From contig NZ_WLVL01000007.1 of assembly GCF_009707125.1 (NCBI RefSeq), forward strand, positions 1 to 64,000: DNA of 64,000 bases, given 5' to 3'. How positions within the stretch are numbered: the first letter of the stretch is position 1; every line of letters starts with the position of its first letter. This DNA is from Arsenicicoccus cauae (GTDB lineage: Bacteria > Actinomycetota > Actinomycetes > Actinomycetales > Dermatophilaceae). A program made the translations under genes and the position numbers. Shown here piece by piece: positions 27,976-36,820 of the stretch. The notes under the pieces are model-generated. The model worked only from the letters and a program-made list of their open reading frames with translations, was not told the origin of the DNA and ran no database searches.

Positions 27976-29217
27976 TGCTGCCGGGACGGCGGTCTGGAGC
28001 TGGCGGCGGATGACGCCGCGGATGTGGTCAACGTTCGAGTCGGCGCCGGACTCCCGCACCAGCGCGCGGGCGACGTGCAGCACGGCCCGCGCCGCGCCCT
28101 CACGCTGCGACTCGGGGAGGGTCTCGATGTCCTGCGTCTTGGCCAGGCCGACGATGCGGCGCGACATCTTGGCCGCGGCAAAGAGCCAGGCCTCCGAGCG
28201 CCACGTGAGGAGCAGGTCCTGCAGCGTGGCGTCGTCCCACACGCGTGGGTCCAGGCGGGTCGGCCAGCGGCGGCGGAACTCCTGCTCGAAGCCCTCCCAC
28301 GTCTGCGCAAGCAGGTCGAGGCACCAGTCCGCGTGCGCCTCGTCGCCCAGCGCGAGGCCCCGGGCCGCCGCGATCACGTAGTTCGCCCACAGCGCGCCCA
28401 GGTCGAACGCCACAGGGCCGTAGAACGCGAACTCCGAGTCGAACGCCTTGACCGAGACGGCACCGCCGGAACCGCCCCCATTGCCATCCCCACCCCGAAC
28501 CATCACCGACCCCGTGTGCAGGTCGCCGTGGATCAGCGCCTCGGCCTTGGTCATGAACAACCACTTGGCGTGCCCCATCGCCCGCCGGACGGCCGGATCC
28601 TCCGCAAATTCCTTGGCATCCAACGCATTTGCGGGCAGGCAGCTGTTGCGACCGGCATCGACCACCGGCTCGGTGAAGACCAGGTCCTCGGTGATGACGC
28701 ACAGGTCGGGGTTGACCGAGGACGCGATGCTGCTCGCCAGTGCCTCCCGCTCCAGCCCGAACGCCGAGGTGCCGAACGCCACGGCGCCGACGTAGCGACC
28801 AGCCTCGTGCGCCGCCCCCGTGTGGTGCTGACCGCGGATCAGGGCGGACCGCCATACGTCATGATCCGAAAGATCCTCCATGGCGATGATGTAGCGCTCA
28901 GGATCGTAGGCGTAGACCTCCGGCACCAGCTCGGGGACGAGCGCGTGGTGGGCACGCAGGGCCTCCACCTCGTGCCGCGCACGGTCCGGCGTCATCGGCC
29001 ATCCGTCGCCGACCAGCCGGACGTAGGGCAGTGCCTGCTTGAGGCACAGCCCACGACCCTGGTGGTCGCGCAGCAGGAAGACCAGGTTGAGGTTGCCGTC
29101 GCCGATCTCCTCGCAACGGGTCAGGTGGTCGGCGTCGATGCGCGAGCTCAATGACGCGGTCGACCGGACGTAGTCGGGCACCGTGTCGGCGGTGAGGAAC
29201 GCGTACTGAGCGGTCAT
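27955..29217 (-). CDS. mtnK: S-methyl-5-thioribose (5-deoxyribose-type) kinase MtnK
   Basis: Phosphorylates 5-methylthioribose, or the related 5-deoxyribose, at C1 using ATP. This APH-fold kinase of 420 residues shows the MtnK marks: GDGNLNLVF near residue 40, LCLKQALPYVR with the ATP lysine, LIHGDLHTGS as catalytic loop, and FDSEFAFYGPVAFDLG as the metal loop. It is the last gene of the mtnA-transporter operon, 18 nt after the permease. With MtnA and the aldolase it makes a three-step route to dihydroxyacetone phosphate and an aldehyde. Confidence 0.93.
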   Translation of the reverse strand: MTAQYAFLTADTVPDYVRSTASLSSRIDADHLTRCEEIGDGNLNLVFLLRDHQGRGLCLKQALPYVRLVGDGWPMTPDRARHEVEALRAHHALVPELVPEVYAYDPERYIIAMEDLSDHDVWRSALIRGQHHTGAAHEAGRYVGAVAFGTSAFGLEREALASSIASSVNPDLCVITEDLVFTEPVVDAGRNSCLPANALDAKEFAEDPAVRRAMGHAKWLFMTKAEALIHGDLHTGSVMVRGGDGNGGGSGGAVSVKAFDSEFAFYGPVAFDLGALWANYVIAAARGLALGDEAHADWCLDLLAQTWEGFEQEFRRRWPTRLDPRVWDDATLQDLLLTWRSEAWLFAAAKMSRRIVGLAKTQDIETLPESQREGAARAVLHVARALVRESGADSNVDHIRGVIRRQLQTAVPAAHATVEG

Positions 29218-29235
29218 GGCTTCTCCTTGGCAGCC

Positions 29236-30264
29236 CTAGCCGGCTGAGATGAACCGCGCCTTGTTGCGCGAGATGGTGAACGAGAAGATCAGCGCCAGGA
29301 TCAGCACCAACCCCTTGGCCGTGTCCTGGTGGTAGTACTGGAAGCCCTTCATCGTCAGGCCGGTCAGGACGATCCCGACGAGGAGGGCGCCGAGCAGGGT
29401 GCCCCAGGCGTTGGGCTTGCCGATGCCGAGGGCGGACGTCCCGACCAGGGCCACTGCGACGGCCTCGAGCAGCGACGAGGCACCGGCATTCACGTCACCC
29501 TGGCCGATGCGAGACACGAGGATGAGGCCACCGACGGCGGCGAAGAGCCCGCACAGGACGTAGGCCAGCCCGCGGAACAGGTCGACGCGCACACCGGCAA
29601 GCCGCGATGCCTCGGCGTTGGCGCCGATGGCGTAGAACATGCGGCCCCAGCGGGTGCGGTCGAGGATGAACCACGAGGCCACCGTCAGCACCAGCATGAG
29701 GATCACGGGGAAGGGGACGGGCCCGATCGACCCCCGGTCGATCTGGAGGAACGCCGGGTCGAACTTGCCGGGTGCGGGTGTGCCGTCGCGGAGCGTCATA
29801 CCGGCGGAGACGGACTGGCCGTCGACGGGGATGAGCTTGGCGCCTTGTATGACGAACATGACGCCCAACGTCGCCAGCAGGTCAGGGATGCGGCACACGA
29901 CGACGAGGAAGGCGTTGAGCAGCCCCACCAGGACGCCGGCGGCGATGACGGCGACCACCGCGGTCGCCGCGGTGAGGTTGTAGAAGACCATCGTCATGGC
30001 CGCCATCTGCACCGCGAGCCCGGCGGTGGAGCCGATGGACAGATCCATGCCGCCGACCGCCATGACGAAGGTCATCCCCAACCCCAGGATCGCCGTCACC
30101 GAGGCGTACTTGAGCATCGAGAAGATCGCGCCACTGGTCCGAAAGGACGGCTCGGTGGCGGAGAAGTACAGGAACAGGACGATCGTCACGACGATGAAGC
30201 CGTACTTGACCACCCCGTCCTGGATCTTCATGCGAGCGGTGAGCTCCGTGCTGGGGCTGCTCAT
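29236..30264 (-). CDS. Sugar ABC transporter permease (RbsC/YtfT family)
   Basis: Inner-membrane channel of a CUT2-type sugar importer, 342 residues with about ten membrane helices. The Gly-rich GMDLSIGSTAGLAVQMAA and the EAVAVALVGTSALGIGKPNAWGT-type segment (interaction loop with the ATPase) are typical of the RbsC family. The start overlaps the ATPase stop by 4 bp (ATGA). From context it should import methylthioribose, deoxyribose derivatives or a nucleoside breakdown sugar. Confidence 0.92.
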   Translation of the reverse strand: MSSPSTELTARMKIQDGVVKYGFIVVTIVLFLYFSATEPSFRTSGAIFSMLKYASVTAILGLGMTFVMAVGGMDLSIGSTAGLAVQMAAMTMVFYNLTAATAVVAVIAAGVLVGLLNAFLVVVCRIPDLLATLGVMFVIQGAKLIPVDGQSVSAGMTLRDGTPAPGKFDPAFLQIDRGSIGPVPFPVILMLVLTVASWFILDRTRWGRMFYAIGANAEASRLAGVRVDLFRGLAYVLCGLFAAVGGLILVSRIGQGDVNAGASSLLEAVAVALVGTSALGIGKPNAWGTLLGALLVGIVLTGLTMKGFQYYHQDTAKGLVLILALIFSFTISRNKARFISAG

Positions 30265-31832
30265 CTCTGGGGCACCTCCGACATGCTCGCGACGATGTCC
30301 TCACCGTCGATCTGGGTCGTGTAGTCGTCGAGCCGCACCTCGCCGTCGACCAGCACGAGGATGCGGTCGGCCACCTCGCGGATCTCGTCGACGTCGCTGG
30401 ACAGCACCACGACGCAGGAGCCATCGGCGGCGATCTGCCGGGCCTGGGTCGCGATGACATGACGCGCCCCGATGTCGACGCCGCGGAACGGCTCGTCCAG
30501 GAGCATGACCTTGGGCTTCTCCTGGAACCACCGGGCGACCACGACCTTTTGCTGATTGCCGCCCGAGAGGGTGTCCAGCGACTGGTCGGGGCCGGTGGCG
30601 ACCACACCGAACCGTTCGATCGCGGTGGCGCCCATGCGGCGCTCCCGAGCCGAGTCCATGACCCCGTGCCGGCTCACCTGGCGCATGAACGGCAGCGACG
30701 CGGTCCGGGCGATGGACCAGCCGGGGAGCATCGACTCGGCGGCCCGGTCCTCGGGGACGAGGAAGACGCCGCGTCGTATGGCGTCCCTGGCGCTGCTCGG
30801 CCGAAAGGCACGACCGTCGAGCGTCGCGGTGCCCGTGGGGAACTGCTCGACCCCGAAGAGGCCCCGCGCGAGCTCGGACTTGCCGGCGCCGATCAGGCCG
30901 ACCACGCCGGTCACCTCGCCGTATCGCAGGTCGAGGTCGATGGGTGCGGACCTCGGCAGCAGGGTGACGCCGCGGAGCTCGACCGCCACGTCCTCACCGC
31001 GCTGCTCCACCAGCTCCGCCGCATCGCCGAGGATCGACTCGCCCAGCATCGAGCGGATCGCCGAGCGCATGTCGAACGGCGCGTCCTGCTGCTCCAGGAT
31101 GCGACCGTCGCGCAGCACGACGAGCCGGTCCGCCAGCGAACGGATCTCGTCGAGGTGGTGCGAGACGTAGAGGATGGCGACGCCCTCGGACCGCAGCCGG
31201 CCGATCACCTCGAACAGTCGAGCCACCTCCACCTGCGACAGCGTCGAGGTGGGCTCGTCGAGCACCAGGACCTTGGGGTGCTGCACGAGCGCCCGCGCCA
31301 GCAGGAGGAGCTGCGCGTCGGCGATGCCCAGCTCGAAGACGTCCTGACGCAGTCGCGCGTCCGACCACCCGAGGTCGAGCGCCGCCGCCACCTCTCGAGC
31401 CCGGGGCAGGAGGCCGCGCACCGAGGACACGGCGGGCAGGTCGCCCTGCACGATCTCCTCGAAGGTCAGGTTCTCGGCCACCGACAGCCCCGGGACGATG
31501 GACTCGTTGATGCGCTGGTGGACCGTCGCGATGCCGCGTCGCGCGGCGTCGCGCGGGCCCACGATCGTGATCGGCTCCCCGTCGACCCGGATCTGACCAC
31601 CGTTGCCGCCGTAGGCACCCGACAGGATCTTGATCAGGGTTGACTTGCCCGCACCGTTGGCCCCGAGCAGCGCCGTGACGCTGCCGGGGAGCAACGACAT
31701 CGTGACGCCGCGCAGGACCTGGTTGGCGCCGAAGGACATGGTGATGTCGTCGAGCTCGAGCGCGGGCACGGCACCTTCGGCCGGCCCAGCGGCCCCGCCG
31801 GGCGCCGGGCCGGCCGGCATACGGTCCCCCAT
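30261..31832 (-). CDS. Sugar ABC transporter ATPase, double NBD (RbsA/MglA-like)
   Basis: Two ATPase modules in one chain, 523 residues. NBD1 has Walker A GANGAGKSTLIKILSG and Walker B VLVLDEPTSTLS, but where a LSGGQ signature is expected it has ELGIADAQLL. NBD2 has GLIGAGKSELARG, a good signature LSGGNQQKVVVARW and LLDEPFRGVD. A degenerate site is common in CUT2 ATPases but usually in NBD2 Walker residues, so the NBD1 signature loss is worth noting. ATG 31830-31832 has GGAGAGGGGG upstream. It lies 54 nt after the binding-protein gene. Confidence 0.92.
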   Translation of the reverse strand: MGDRMPAGPAPGGAAGPAEGAVPALELDDITMSFGANQVLRGVTMSLLPGSVTALLGANGAGKSTLIKILSGAYGGNGGQIRVDGEPITIVGPRDAARRGIATVHQRINESIVPGLSVAENLTFEEIVQGDLPAVSSVRGLLPRAREVAAALDLGWSDARLRQDVFELGIADAQLLLLARALVQHPKVLVLDEPTSTLSQVEVARLFEVIGRLRSEGVAILYVSHHLDEIRSLADRLVVLRDGRILEQQDAPFDMRSAIRSMLGESILGDAAELVEQRGEDVAVELRGVTLLPRSAPIDLDLRYGEVTGVVGLIGAGKSELARGLFGVEQFPTGTATLDGRAFRPSSARDAIRRGVFLVPEDRAAESMLPGWSIARTASLPFMRQVSRHGVMDSARERRMGATAIERFGVVATGPDQSLDTLSGGNQQKVVVARWFQEKPKVMLLDEPFRGVDIGARHVIATQARQIAADGSCVVVLSSDVDEIREVADRILVLVDGEVRLDDYTTQIDGEDIVASMSEVPQR

Positions 31833-31886
31833 GAAGCCCCCTCTCCGACGGGCAGGTGGCAGGGCCACTCGCCCGTCCCGACGTGG

Positions 31887-32993
31887 TCAGAACGTGACGG
31901 TGGGGATCCAGGCGGCCGACGACACGGAGGAGATGTTGAGCTGCGGCTGGGCCGCGCGCAGGTCCTCCATGTTCTTGACGCCCTTGTCCCGCAGCATCTG
32001 CGCGGTCACCAGGATCGGTGGGAACTCCACCTTGGCGCTCTCCTTGACCTCACCGGCGAGGTTGAGGGCCAGGGTCCGGACGACGGCCGCGCCGATGGCG
32101 TTGGGGTCGGTCGCGCCGGTGGCCACCCACGGCGAGCCCTCCGCCGTCATCAGCTCGATGTCGGCCGTGGAGATGTCGGCGCCGTAGACCTTGACCTTGC
32201 CCTTCATCCCGGGGTTGTCGTTGAGGGCCGACAGGGTCGCCTTGGAGAGCTCGTCGTACGGCGCGTAGACCGCCACGACGTCTCCGTTCGACTTCAGGGC
32301 GTTGTCGACCATGGGCGCGGTGTCGGTCGCGGTGGAGTTGGTGTACTTCCCGGTCTTGAACTTCTGCGTCCAGTCGTTCTTGGCGACGTACTCCTTCCAT
32401 ACCGTGTCGCGGCGGTCGAGGGGAGCGATGCCGGAGATGTTGACGTAGCCGACGGGCTTGCCGGTCCCCACGTCCTTGACCATCTGGTCGAGCACGAGAC
32501 TCGCCATCTTGGCGTCGGACTGCTGGGTCTGGACTGCCCTTGGGGCACACTTCTGGATCTCGACGTCGTAGATCACGACCTTGATGCCCTGGTCCAGGGC
32601 CTTGTTGACGCCGGGGCACAGGGTGTCCGGGAAGCCGTGGCGCACGATGATGCCCTTGACGCCTGATGCGATGGCCTGGTCGAGCTGGGTCGCCTGCTGG
32701 GCGTTGTCGTTCTGCGCGTCATAGACGGTGACCTTCATCTTGAGCGCCTCGGCCTGCTTCTTGGTGCCGTTGAGGTACTGCTGGAAGTAGTCGCCCTGAC
32801 CCGACTGCTGCACGATGGCGATCTTGACCTCGCCCTCCGCGAAGGGCGCGGGAGCCTGGCCCGTGGCCGACTGCACGGTGCCGCCCGCGGAGTTCTTGTT
32901 GTCCGTCGTCGTGGTGCCCCCCTGGCTGCATGCGGCCAGGGCCAGGCACGTGCTGCCCGCGAGGGCGGTGGCGATGAGGTGCTTGTTCCGCAT
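31887..32993 (-). CDS. Sugar ABC transporter substrate-binding lipoprotein
   Basis: Extracellular solute receptor of the RbsB type (periplasmic-binding 4), anchored by a lipid. The signal peptide ends in a lipobox LAAC, with Ser/Gly/Thr spacer after the Cys. The ligand domains contain IAIVQQSGQGDYFQQYLNG and the usual GKPVGYVNISG and AVYAPYDELSK strands. ATG 32991-32993 has GAGGAAG upstream and is preferred to an in-frame start 13 codons earlier that lacks one. Length 368 residues. The ligand is predicted from the mtnA/mtnK neighbours to be methylthioribose or 5-deoxyribose. Confidence 0.92.
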   Translation of the reverse strand: MRNKHLIATALAGSTCLALAACSQGGTTTTDNKNSAGGTVQSATGQAPAPFAEGEVKIAIVQQSGQGDYFQQYLNGTKKQAEALKMKVTVYDAQNDNAQQATQLDQAIASGVKGIIVRHGFPDTLCPGVNKALDQGIKVVIYDVEIQKCAPRAVQTQQSDAKMASLVLDQMVKDVGTGKPVGYVNISGIAPLDRRDTVWKEYVAKNDWTQKFKTGKYTNSTATDTAPMVDNALKSNGDVVAVYAPYDELSKATLSALNDNPGMKGKVKVYGADISTADIELMTAEGSPWVATGATDPNAIGAAVVRTLALNLAGEVKESAKVEFPPILVTAQMLRDKGVKNMEDLRAAQPQLNISSVSSAAWIPTVTF

Positions 32994-33042
32994 GGGTCTT
33001 CCTCTCGGTGGGCGGTGAGCGTCGTTGCTCACCGCTTTTGGG

Positions 33043-34080
33043 TCAGCCGGCGATCTCGGCCAGGAGACGGGGGTCGGGGTGAGTGGCGGGCTCGACGATC
33101 CCCCGCTCGGTCACGATGGCGTCGATGAGGTCGTGCGGGGTCACGTCGAACGCCGGGTTGAAGGCCCGGGCCCCCGCGGGCGAGGTCTGCAGGCCGCCCA
33201 GGCCCAGGACTTCGTGCGGCGGCCTCTCCTCGATGACGATCTCGGCGCCGGTGGTGGTGGCGAGATCGATGGTGGACGAGGGGGCAGCGACGACGAAGGG
33301 GATCTGGGCCCGCTGGCAGGCCAGCGCGAGCGCCACCGAGCCGATCTTGTTGGCGGTGTCGCCGTTGGCGACGATCCGGTCGGCACCGATGATGGCCACG
33401 TCCACAAGCCCCCGCAGGATCGTCGAGCAGGCGGCGGAGTCGGCCTGCACCACGTGGGGGATGCCGTCCTGGGTGAGCTCCCAGCTGGTCAGACGTGATC
33501 CCTGCAGCAGAGGGCGGGTCTCGTCGGCGTGCACCACCTCGAGCCGCTGCCGCTGATGGAGCTCGTGGATGATGCCGTATGCCGTCCCCCACGCCGTCGT
33601 GGCCAGCGCACCGGTGTTGCAGTGGGTCAGGACGCGGACCAGGTCCTTGCCGGTCCGGGCGATGATCCAGTCCGCCCCCAAGCGCGACAGCTCGCGGTTG
33701 GCCGCCTCGTCCTCGGCCACGAGCCGCATGGCGGCGTCGAGGACCGCGGGGATGCCGCGCGGCATGGCCGGGAGCACCTGGTCGACGCCCCAGGCGAGGT
33801 TCACGGCGGTCGGTCGGGCGTTGCGGATGCGGGCGATCTCGCCGGCCAGACGCTCGCTGGACCAAGCCTCCCGCTCCCCCTGTGCCATGGCCACCACCAC
33901 GCCGAGCGCGCCGACGCCGCCGAGGGCCGGTGCACCTCGCACGGCCAGGTCCTGGATCGCCCGCACGAGGGTGTCCACCGTGGTCACGTCGATGTAGTGC
34001 TCCTGCGTCGGCAGTCGCGTCTGGTCGAGCAACCGCAGTGCAGGCTGAGGCAGCGCGACCCACTCCAAAGCCTTGACCAT
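33043..34080 (-). CDS. mtnA: S-methyl-5-thioribose-1-phosphate isomerase MtnA
   Basis: Converts methylthioribose-1-phosphate (or 5-deoxyribose-1-phosphate) to the ribulose-1-phosphate form. The 345-residue protein shows RGAPALGGVGALG, THCNTGALAT with catalytic Cys154 and IGADRIVANGDTANKIG with Asp234, all as in characterised MtnA. First gene of the operon to mtnK, with AGGGGAG before the ATG. None of the downstream methionine-salvage genes (mtnB dehydratase, mtnC/W/X, mtnD) is in the window; instead a class II aldolase follows, pointing to the shorter DHAP-shunt route. Confidence 0.94.
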   Translation of the reverse strand: MVKALEWVALPQPALRLLDQTRLPTQEHYIDVTTVDTLVRAIQDLAVRGAPALGGVGALGVVVAMAQGEREAWSSERLAGEIARIRNARPTAVNLAWGVDQVLPAMPRGIPAVLDAAMRLVAEDEAANRELSRLGADWIIARTGKDLVRVLTHCNTGALATTAWGTAYGIIHELHQRQRLEVVHADETRPLLQGSRLTSWELTQDGIPHVVQADSAACSTILRGLVDVAIIGADRIVANGDTANKIGSVALALACQRAQIPFVVAAPSSTIDLATTTGAEIVIEERPPHEVLGLGGLQTSPAGARAFNPAFDVTPHDLIDAIVTERGIVEPATHPDPRLLAEIAG

Positions 34081-34098
34081 GCCTACTCCCCTTCGAGT

Positions 34099-34150
34099 AG
34101 TTGTTTTACAACTCTCGACTCAAGGTACTAACGACCTAGCATTGCGTCAA
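34099..34150 (-). promoter_or_regulatory. mtnA promoter with GntR operator
   Basis: The operator AGTTGTTTTACAACT at 34099-34113 is a palindrome (AGTTGT-x3-ACAACT). On the minus strand TTGACG (34145-34150) and, after 17 nt, TACCTT form a fair sigma-70-like promoter whose start would fall by the operator. The same palindrome with one base changed in the spacer lies before the aldolase gene. Confidence 0.75.
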
Positions 34151-34229
34151 TGGGTTCCGGTGGCCCCTCGCCTGCGAGGCGGCCAGGGGGCACTACAGTC
34201 CCCGCGAGGACGATCACGGGAGGCCAGCA

Positions 34230-34949
34230 ATGAATCGGCGCACCACCCTGGCCGCGCAGATCGCCGAGGACCTGAGGGGCAAGCTCTCGGACGGGACCTA
34301 CGCCGCAGGCGACCGGCTTCCGACGGAGGCGGCACTCAGCGGGACGTTCGGGGTGTCGCGGCCCACGGTCCGAGCGGCGCTGCGCGAGCTGGAGGGGCTC
34401 GGGCTGGTTCGCACCCAGCACGGGGTCGGCACGTTCGTGGTCGAGCAGCCCGCCGTCCAGGCCGGGCTCGAGCGCCTCGAGTCGATGACGGACTCGATCC
34501 GGGCGCAGGGCAAGGAGCCGGGCATGGTCTATGCGGGGCGGCTGCGGCGGTCCGTGCTTCCCGAGGAGGCGGCCCGGATGCAGGTCGACGTGAGCACGGA
34601 GGTGCTCGAGCTGCGACGTTCGATCCTGGCGGACGGCGAGGTCGTGGCGTACTCCTACGACCTCATGCCGTGGAGCCTGTTCCCCGCAGACTTCGACGCG
34701 GAGTCGCTGACGGGGTCGATCTTCGCGTTCATGCGGGAGGAGCTGGGGATCGGGCCGGTCCATGCCATCGCGCAGGTCCACGCCGTGCGCTCGCGGCACG
34801 TGGGGTGGGGTGAGGAGGCGGCGGCGCACGAGCTGTTCGTCCTGCTCAACCAGCTGCACTACGACTCAGAGGACCGGCTGCTGGCCTACTCGCGGACGTA
34901 CTTCATCGAAGGCCGCTACACATTCACGATCAACCGCAGCTCTGGATGA
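34230..34949 (+). CDS. GntR-family (HutC/UTRA) regulator of the methylthioribose cluster
   Basis: Transcription factor with an N-terminal winged HTH (DRLPTEAALSGTFGVSRPTV, about residues 27-46). A UTRA effector domain from about residue 80 includes EVLELRRSILADGEVVAYS and a C-terminal LLAYSRTYFIEGRYTF. It is 239 residues. It lies between the mtnA operon and the aldolase gene, each preceded by the palindrome AGTTGTYTTACAACT; HutC-type regulators bind such GT-N-AC elements. The effector is probably a phosphorylated pathway intermediate. Confidence 0.9.
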   Translation: MNRRTTLAAQIAEDLRGKLSDGTYAAGDRLPTEAALSGTFGVSRPTVRAALRELEGLGLVRTQHGVGTFVVEQPAVQAGLERLESMTDSIRAQGKEPGMVYAGRLRRSVLPEEAARMQVDVSTEVLELRRSILADGEVVAYSYDLMPWSLFPADFDAESLTGSIFAFMREELGIGPVHAIAQVHAVRSRHVGWGEEAAAHELFVLLNQLHYDSEDRLLAYSRTYFIEGRYTFTINRSSG

Positions 34950-34973
34950 AGTCTCCGCGGGACGTTAGTCTCA

Positions 34974-34988
34974 AGTTGTCTTACAACT
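34974..34988. promoter_or_regulatory. GntR operator upstream of the aldolase gene
   Basis: AGTTGTCTTACAACT, identical to the site at 34099-34113 except at the seventh base. It ends 11 bp before the aldolase ATG, so bound regulator would block initiation or translation start. It links the aldolase to the mtnA operon as one regulon. Confidence 0.8.
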
Positions 34989-34999
34989 AGGGGGCAGAG

Positions 35000-35650
35000 A
35001 TGATCCTGCAGAGCGAACGTGAGCAGATCGCCGCGGCCTGCGCGCGGTTGCTCCCCGACGGTCTGGTGGTGGGCACGGCCGGCAACCTGTCGGTGCGCTC
35101 GGGGGACCTGCTCGCCATCACCCCGAGCGGGCTTCCCTACCGCGACCTGCGGCCCGAGCTCGTCTGCGTCGTCGAAGTGGAGACCGGCACCATGGTCGAT
35201 GGCCCGCTCAAGCCGGCCAGCGAGCTGGGCCTTCACCTCGCCGCGGTGCGGGAGACGGGGGCACAGGCAGTGGTCCACACCCACAGCACTGCGGCGACGG
35301 CCGTGGCGAGCTTGGACGATCTCGACGCCCTCCCTTCGGTCCACTACTACGTGGCCGTGCTCGGGGGTCCCGTCCGCATCGCCGGCTACGCCCGCTACGG
35401 CAGCCCCGAGCTCGCCGCCAACGTGCAGGCCGCCCTCGTGGGGCGGACGGGGGCGCTCATGCGCAACCACGGCGCCGTGGTCGTCGGGGACGACCTGGGC
35501 TCCGCCTACGAGAAGGCGCTACAGCTGGAGTGGGTCTGCGATGTCTACCTGCAGGCGCGGGCCGCGGGCGCCGTGCGGGTCCTGCCCGACGACGAGATCG
35601 CCGGCGTGGTGGCCCAGCTCGCCTCCTACGGCCAGACCTACCGGGGGTAA
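35000..35650 (+). CDS. Class II aldolase (fuculose-phosphate aldolase-like), predicted Ald2/DrdA-type
   Basis: Zn-dependent aldolase of the FucA/adducin family, 216 residues. Motifs are GTAGNLSVR (phosphate site), TPSGLPYRDL, KPASELGLHLA with the catalytic Glu, VVHTHSTAATA with two Zn His and MRNHGAVVVG with the third. In related clusters this enzyme splits methylthioribulose-1-phosphate or deoxyribulose-1-phosphate into DHAP and an aldehyde. ATG 35000 has GGGGGCAG upstream. Its last codons and TAA lie within a family C repeat. Confidence 0.9.
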   Translation: MILQSEREQIAAACARLLPDGLVVGTAGNLSVRSGDLLAITPSGLPYRDLRPELVCVVEVETGTMVDGPLKPASELGLHLAAVRETGAQAVVHTHSTAATAVASLDDLDALPSVHYYVAVLGGPVRIAGYARYGSPELAANVQAALVGRTGALMRNHGAVVVGDDLGSAYEKALQLEWVCDVYLQARAAGAVRVLPDDEIAGVVAQLASYGQTYRG

Positions 35651-35688
35651 GGACGTCAGCCGGCCTGTGCACCCCAGGACCAGCATGA
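35637..35688. repeat. Repeat family C, diverged copy
   Basis: CTACCGGGGGTAAGGACGTC followed by AGCCGGCCTGTGCACCCCAG resembles the units at 59131 and 62684. It spans the stop codon of the aldolase gene. Confidence 0.55.
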
Positions 35689-35689
35689 C

Positions 35690-35762
35690 TGCGGAAACCT
35701 GGGCACGGTCATGCGGGCTCAGGTGTCCGCGATCGGGGGTGCTCAGGTTTCCACCGTGGCGC
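35690..35762. repeat. Palindromic repeat, family A, copy 2
   Basis: GCGGAAACCTGGGCACGGTC, then GCTCAGGTGTCCGCGATCG and GGTGCTCAGGTTTCCACC. It matches copy 1 (27902-27975) over its length with scattered changes. It lies between the aldolase and LysR genes. Confidence 0.75.
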
Positions 35763-35827
35763 GGGCTGCCCTGACCGGCCGCCAATCGTGTGGCGCACGT
35801 CACATCCGGGACGCTAGCGTTTGACCT

Positions 35828-36820
35828 GTGGAGATCCAGCTCCTGCGATCGTTCCTCGCCGTCGCGCGGACGGGTTCCGTGACGGCGGCGGCGCGCGAGC
35901 TCGGGTACTCCCAACCGGCGATCACCGCTCACCTCAACGCCTTCGACCGCCAGGCCGGGAGCGCGGTGATGATGCGGGGCCGGCGCGGTGCCATCCTCAC
36001 CCCGCTCGGGGAGCGGCTGCTCCCGAGAGCCGTGCGGCTCGTCGCCGAGCACGACGCACTGCTTGCGGAGGCGCGCGAAGCCGGCGGGGCGGCTCCGCAC
36101 CTCGTCGTCGGATTCGCCCCCTCGACGGTCCGGCCGTATGCCGAGCGGCTGGCCGGCCTCGCGGCCCGGGTCCTGCCGCGGGTGCGGCTCAGCCTGGTCC
36201 TGCTGGAGCGCCCCGCCCAGATCGGCAACGACCTGCTGGCCCACCTCGCCGACCTGCAGGTGGTGCCGGGCCCGCTCGACGACCCCCGGCTCGTCACGCG
36301 CTCGCTGCACCCCTTGCGGGTGGGGGTCCGGGTGTCGGTCGCCAGCCCCCTTGCCGCGATGGCGGTCGTGCCGGTGGAGGCGATCCTCGGGAGGCCGCTG
36401 CACCGCCTGGAGGGCGTCCCCCTGACGTGGGACCGCTACTGGTGCGCGTGGACCGATCGCGGCGCTCCGCCCCGGCTCGCCCGTGACGTCGACCGGTTCG
36501 CGCAGTGCCTGGAGCCGTTGGAGGACCCGCGGCACGTGATGATCTCTCCCTCGGCGCCGTTGGTGGTGCCGCCGGACGGCGACGTCTGGCGCCCACTCAC
36601 CGGCGTGGCCCAGTCCTGGCTCGAGGTCGCCCATCGCGCCAACGACCACCGCCCGGAGGTCCGGGCGGTGGCCGCGTTGGCTCCGGCCACGGTGTCGTCC
36701 ATGCTCTCGACGCGGTCGACGCCGAAGACGAGCGGTCCCACCGCCGACGAACCCGGTCAGGGCTCGGGCGCCTCGACCACGGTGGCGGCGAGGGTCTCGA
36801 GGGCCTCCGCCATCGGATAG
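35828..36820 (+). CDS. LysR-family transcriptional regulator
   Basis: The N-terminal LysR HTH begins EIQLLRSFLAVARTGSVTAA and contains LGYSQPAITAHLNAFDRQAG; the effector domain follows from about residue 90. The start is GTG 35828. The C-terminal ~50 residues are low complexity and overlap the convergent hypothetical gene by 64 bp. Neighbours give no clear target. Function beyond regulation is unknown. Confidence 0.88.
   Translation: MEIQLLRSFLAVARTGSVTAAARELGYSQPAITAHLNAFDRQAGSAVMMRGRRGAILTPLGERLLPRAVRLVAEHDALLAEAREAGGAAPHLVVGFAPSTVRPYAERLAGLAARVLPRVRLSLVLLERPAQIGNDLLAHLADLQVVPGPLDDPRLVTRSLHPLRVGVRVSVASPLAAMAVVPVEAILGRPLHRLEGVPLTWDRYWCAWTDRGAPPRLARDVDRFAQCLEPLEDPRHVMISPSAPLVVPPDGDVWRPLTGVAQSWLEVAHRANDHRPEVRAVAALAPATVSSMLSTRSTPKTSGPTADEPGQGSGASTTVAARVSRASAIG

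Noticed and set aside
27229-29154. 641-codon plus-strand frame across the mtnK region
   Set aside because: Antisense to mtnK, which has clear kinase motifs.
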